Shown: piece after piece, positions 60,736 through 64,000 of the stretch
Numbering within the stretch: position 1 is the first letter of the stretch
Layout: every line of letters starts with the position of its first letter
Assembly: GCA_014169315.1 (NCBI GenBank)
Contig: AP022134.1
Location: 208,101-272,100, forward strand
Source: Enterobacter cloacae
Lineage (GTDB): Bacteria > Pseudomonadota > Gammaproteobacteria > Enterobacterales > Enterobacteriaceae
Length of the DNA stretch: 64,000 nucleotides
Direction: 5' to 3'
The notes under the pieces: model-generated
Told to the model about the DNA's origin: nothing
Database searches by the model: none
The model's input: only the letters and a program-made list of their open reading frames with translations
Translations under genes and position numbers: made by a program

Positions 60736-63670
60736 TGGAGATTAAGGGGGTTAAATCTGCCAGCGGCTGACAGTGTCCCAGCTGCTGCTCAGTCACACCA
60801 CGCCCTGATTTAATCCCCTGCCCGGTATTGTAATGACCGAAAAAAACCCGTGCACTGGTGTCGGCAGACCGGCATGCATGAATATGACGTTAATCTGTAT
60901 CAGCAGGCACTTTTCGCATAATGGGAGCAAGTGATAGCAACGCCGCCCAGAACGGAATGCCAACATCAGGACTGAACCCAAGTTTGGCGATTAAGGGGGT
61001 TAAATTTGCAAGCGGATGACAGTGCCCCCAGCTGCTGCTCAGTCACACCACGCTTGATTAAATCTCTCGCCAGGTCTTGTTTTGACCGAAAATAGCCCAA
61101 GCACTGATGTCGGCAGACCGGCATATAGGAATATGACGTTAATCTGTATCAGCAGGTACATTTCGCATTATGTGAGCAAGTGATAGCAACCCAGCCCGGA
61201 ACTGAAGGCCAGCATGAGGACAGAACCCCAGTTTGGCGATTAAGGGGGTTAAATCTCACAGCGGCTGACAGTGCCTTCAGATGCTGCTCAGGCATACTAC
61301 TCTCCCTGATATAATCTCCCATATGTTCTTGAGATCGTCGGAAATCGCCCATGCACCGGTGTCGGCAGACCGGTATGCAGTAATGTGAATTTAATCTGCA
61401 TCATCAAGCACATTTCGTATTATGGAAGTAAGTGTTAGTAAACCAAAGCCCGCCCAGAACGGAAGGTCAACATCAGAACAGAATCCCAGTTTGGCGATTA
61501 AGGGTGTTAAATCTGCAAGCTGCTGACAGTGCCCCAGTTGCTGCTCAGTCACACCACGCCCTGATAGAATCTCCTGCCCGGAAATGTGATGACCGAAAAA
61601 AGCCCGTGCACTGGTGTCGGCAGACCGGCACGCAGGAATATGACGTTAATCTGTATCAGGAGGCACATTTCGCATTATGGGAGCAAGCGATAGCAACCCA
61701 AGCCCAGAACTGAAGGCCAGCATCAGGACAGAACCCCAGTATGGCGATTAAGGGGGTTAAATCCGCCAGTGGCAATAAGATCCCGAGCGGTGTTTAAGAA
61801 ATATTTCCCGAAGGACAATCTTCCGCTCGTACGATGAATATAGTGTTCAACCCGGGAGAGGGATCACTTAACCTGCTTAGCCTAAATCTTACGTCATTCT
61901 CTAAACGGAGTTTAAGCTTAATGGTCCTGAGAAAGTTAAAAGGACTACCCATAATGACGGTTTGAGATGGCGAATAAGGGTTTTTTCTGCCAGCGGCTGA
62001 CATTGCCCCAGCTTCTGCTCAGTCACACCACGCCTGATTAAATCTTCCGCCAGGTCTTGTTATGACCGAAAATTGTCCGTGCACTAGAGTCGTAAGACCT
62101 GCATACAGGAATGAGGCGTAAATCTTTATCAGGTGGCAAGGTTCGCATCATGGGAGCAAGGGTCTTGAACTGGAGGTTAACATCATAAAATCCCAGATTG
62201 GCGATTAAGGGTGTTAAATCTGACAGCGACTGAAAGTGCCTTCAGATGCTGCTCAGGTATATTACACCCTGAAAAAATCAAGCATCTGTGCTTGCGAATA
62301 TCGGAAAAGGCCATGCACCGGTGTCGGCAGACCGGCATGGGCAATGAGACGTTAATCTGTATCAGCTGGCGCATTTCGTATCATGGGAACAAGTGTTAGC
62401 AACCCTCTCCAGGACGGAAGGACACTATCAGGACTGATCCCAGTTTGGCGATTAAGGGGGTTAAATCTGCCAGCGGCTGACAGTGCCTTCTGATGCTGCT
62501 CAGACATACTATGCACAGATATAATCACCCGTCCGTCCTTGTGATTATCGGAAAAGGCCATGCACCGGAGTCGGCAGACCGGTATGCAGTGATGTGACTT
62601 TAATCTTTATCAGCAGGCGCATTTCGTATTAAGGGAGCAAGTGTTAGCAACCCTGCCCAGGACGGAAGGACACTATCAGGACTGAACGCCAGTTTGGCGA
62701 TTAAGGGGGTTAAATCTGCCAGTGGCTGACAGTGCCTTCTGATGCTGCTCAGACATACTATGCACAGATATAATCACCCGTCCGTCCTTGTGATTATCGG
62801 AAAAGGCCATGCACCGGAGTCGGCAAACCGGTATGCAGTGATGTGACTTTAATCTTTATCAGCAGGCGCATTTCGTATTAAGGGAGCCAGTGTTAGCAAC
62901 CCTGCCCAGGACGGAAGGACACTATCAGGACTGAACGCCAGTTTGGCGATTAAGGGGGTTAAATCTGCAAGCGGATGACAGTGCCCCAGCTGCTGCTCAG
63001 TCACACCACGTCCTGATAAAATCTCCTGCCCGGTAATGTGATGACCGAAAAAAGCCCGTGCACTGGTGTCGGCAGACCGGCACGCAGGAATATGACGTTA
63101 ATCTGTATCAGCAGGTACATCTCGCATTAGGGAGCAAGTGATAGCAACCCCGCCCAGAACTGAAGGCCAGCATGAGGACAGAACCCCAGTTTGGCGATTA
63201 AGGGGGTTAAATCCGGCAGCGTGAGTAAGTGCCCGTGCTGTGTTAAAGAAATATTCCCTAAGGACAATCTTCCGCTCGGCCTTTTGTATAAAGTTGTCAC
63301 CCCGGGAGCGGGGATCACTTTACCTGCTTAGCCTAAATCTTACGTCAATCGCTATCCGGAATTTTAGCTTAATGGTCCTGAGCAAGTTAAAAGGGCTACC
63401 CATAATGACGTCCCCAGATGGTGATAAAGGAGTTAATTCCGCCTTCGGCTTACAGTGCCGCAGCTGCTGCTCAGCAACACCACGCCCTGATTAAATCTCC
63501 CGCCTGTCCTTGTGATGACCAAAAATAGTCCGTGCACTGGCGTCGTAAGACCGGCATACAGGAATGAGGCGTTAATCTTTATTAGGTGGCAGGATTCGCA
63601 TCATGGGAGCAAGGGCCCTAGAACTGTAGACTAACATTAGAAAATCACAGTTTGGCGATAAAGGGGGTTA
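60736..63670. repeat. Tandem array of about 249-bp units, candidate centromere or incompatibility locus
   Basis: The word GATTAAGGGGGTTAAAT or close variants starts at about 60740, 60989, 61238, 61496, 61746, 61971, 62203, 62450, 62699, 62948, 63196, 63421 and 63655, thirteen units with most steps of 247-250 bp. Each unit holds GTCGGCAGACCGGCATG-like and GCTGCTGCTCAG-like blocks. Two units (from about 61790 and 63232) are replaced by another roughly 175-bp sequence (GGACAATCTTCCGCTCG...), which gives a higher-order period of about 1.45 kb. Short frames here are incidental. The location upstream of parA fits a par site. Confidence 0.85.
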
Positions 63671-64000
63671 AATAAGTTAAAAGTCTTCGGTGAGCAAATT
63701 GGATAAATTTTCAGAAACCAAACCGTTAATAATAAACTTTTAGAAGAATGATTAAAGGATATTAAGTTTTGTATGCAAAATGACACCAGTGATCTGTTTT
63801 CACTAATAATGCCGCGCTACTTTGATTACCTTTGGTAAACAAAAATGTAATTTACGTGATTTTCATCTTATAATGTCAGTATTGAAGTTATAAATTTTGT
63901 TTACTTAATGCGTACACAACCTAACTGCGATTTGTATTTATGTCACTGTTTTTACACCACATTAATTATAAAACCAAAATTTGCAGCACAGTGATGAACT
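63671..64000. other. AT-rich sequence after the array
   Basis: No gene seen up to the window edge. Contains one ATGCGTAC word (about 63908) like those before parA, and several short inverted repeats. It may be part of the replication or par region continuing outside the window. Confidence 0.35.

Noticed and set aside
61432..61713. Several open frames in the tandem array
   Set aside because: They recur with the repeat unit and contain stops in other copies; not coding.
60736..63670. CRISPR array
   Set aside because: Units of about 249 bp with near-continuous similarity and no short repeat/spacer pattern or cas genes.

Overview
The window looks like part of a large conjugative plasmid from an enterobacterium, most like the IncHI group (R27/R478 relatives) as found in Klebsiella and neighbouring genera. 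The evidence is an H-type mating-pair-formation block in the order trhP-trhW-trhU-trhN-trhI on the minus strand, a DUF4400/TraJ-like membrane protein, a giant Ig-like secreted protein, a type Ia ParA/ParB pair, a ParM/StbA-type segregation ATPase, and Enterobacteriaceae insertion sequences (IS26 twice, an IS903-like and an ISKpn26/IS5-like element). No replication initiator, rRNA or tRNA was seen. Replicon typing is therefore an inference.

Layout. 1-5.1 kb: end of a transfer (Tra1-like) operon: an unidentified protein whose 3' end is cut by an IS5-family element, TraJ/DUF4400, an S49 peptidase and a NERD-domain protein, closed by a terminator. 5.3-11.8 kb: small minus-strand hypothetical genes ending with a KorB/ParB-like DNA-binding protein. 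12.2-15.8 kb: small hypothetical genes, mostly on the plus strand. 16.3-17.2 kb: two addiction modules, a hok-like type I toxin (52 codons) and relBE. 17.4-21.3 kb: acquired cargo, with a cation-diffusion transporter, a cytochrome b561-like protein, and two inverted IS26 copies holding an internal fragment of a C5 DNA methyltransferase gene.

21.4-35.9 kb: a long minus-strand cluster coding, in transcription order, for a tail-anchored coiled-coil protein, an OB-fold/SSB-like protein, an unknown protein, a CobS/MoxR-type AAA+ ATPase, an unknown protein, a CobT-like VWA protein with an HEAGH motif, a 73-residue protein, a zinc-ribbon/toprim primase-like protein, a 173-residue protein and five roughly 300-residue proteins that look like diverged paralogs. 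Two features make it unusual. Thirteen of its fourteen genes are preceded by a small RNA element with two mutually exclusive hairpins whose sequences differ but whose pairings are kept. The AAA+ gene ends in what reads as a complete -1 programmed-frameshift cassette that would add 104 residues.

36.3-51.8 kb: trhI, a plus-strand lipoprotein, trhN, trhU, an unlisted 44-residue ORF, trhW, trhP, the Ig-like protein and three small genes. 52.1-54.9 kb: the ParM-type segregation operon, whose second gene (ParR/StbB position) is cut by an IS903-like element. 55.3-57.9 kb: four overlapping plus-strand genes (a degenerate phosphatase-like protein, an exported protein, a lipoprotein, a PEGA-like exported protein). 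58.0-60.3 kb: parA-parB. 60.7-63.7 kb: a non-coding tandem array of about 249-bp units with a higher-order period of about 1.45 kb, probably the centromere or an incompatibility locus.

Across the backbone, the odd-length palindrome AAAGTNACTTT occurs 18 times, between genes and inside genes in all three reading frames. It is absent from the acquired cargo and from the par array. Two copies lie just upstream of the KorB/ParB-like gene, which suggests that protein may be a plasmid-wide regulator or condenser binding dispersed operators.
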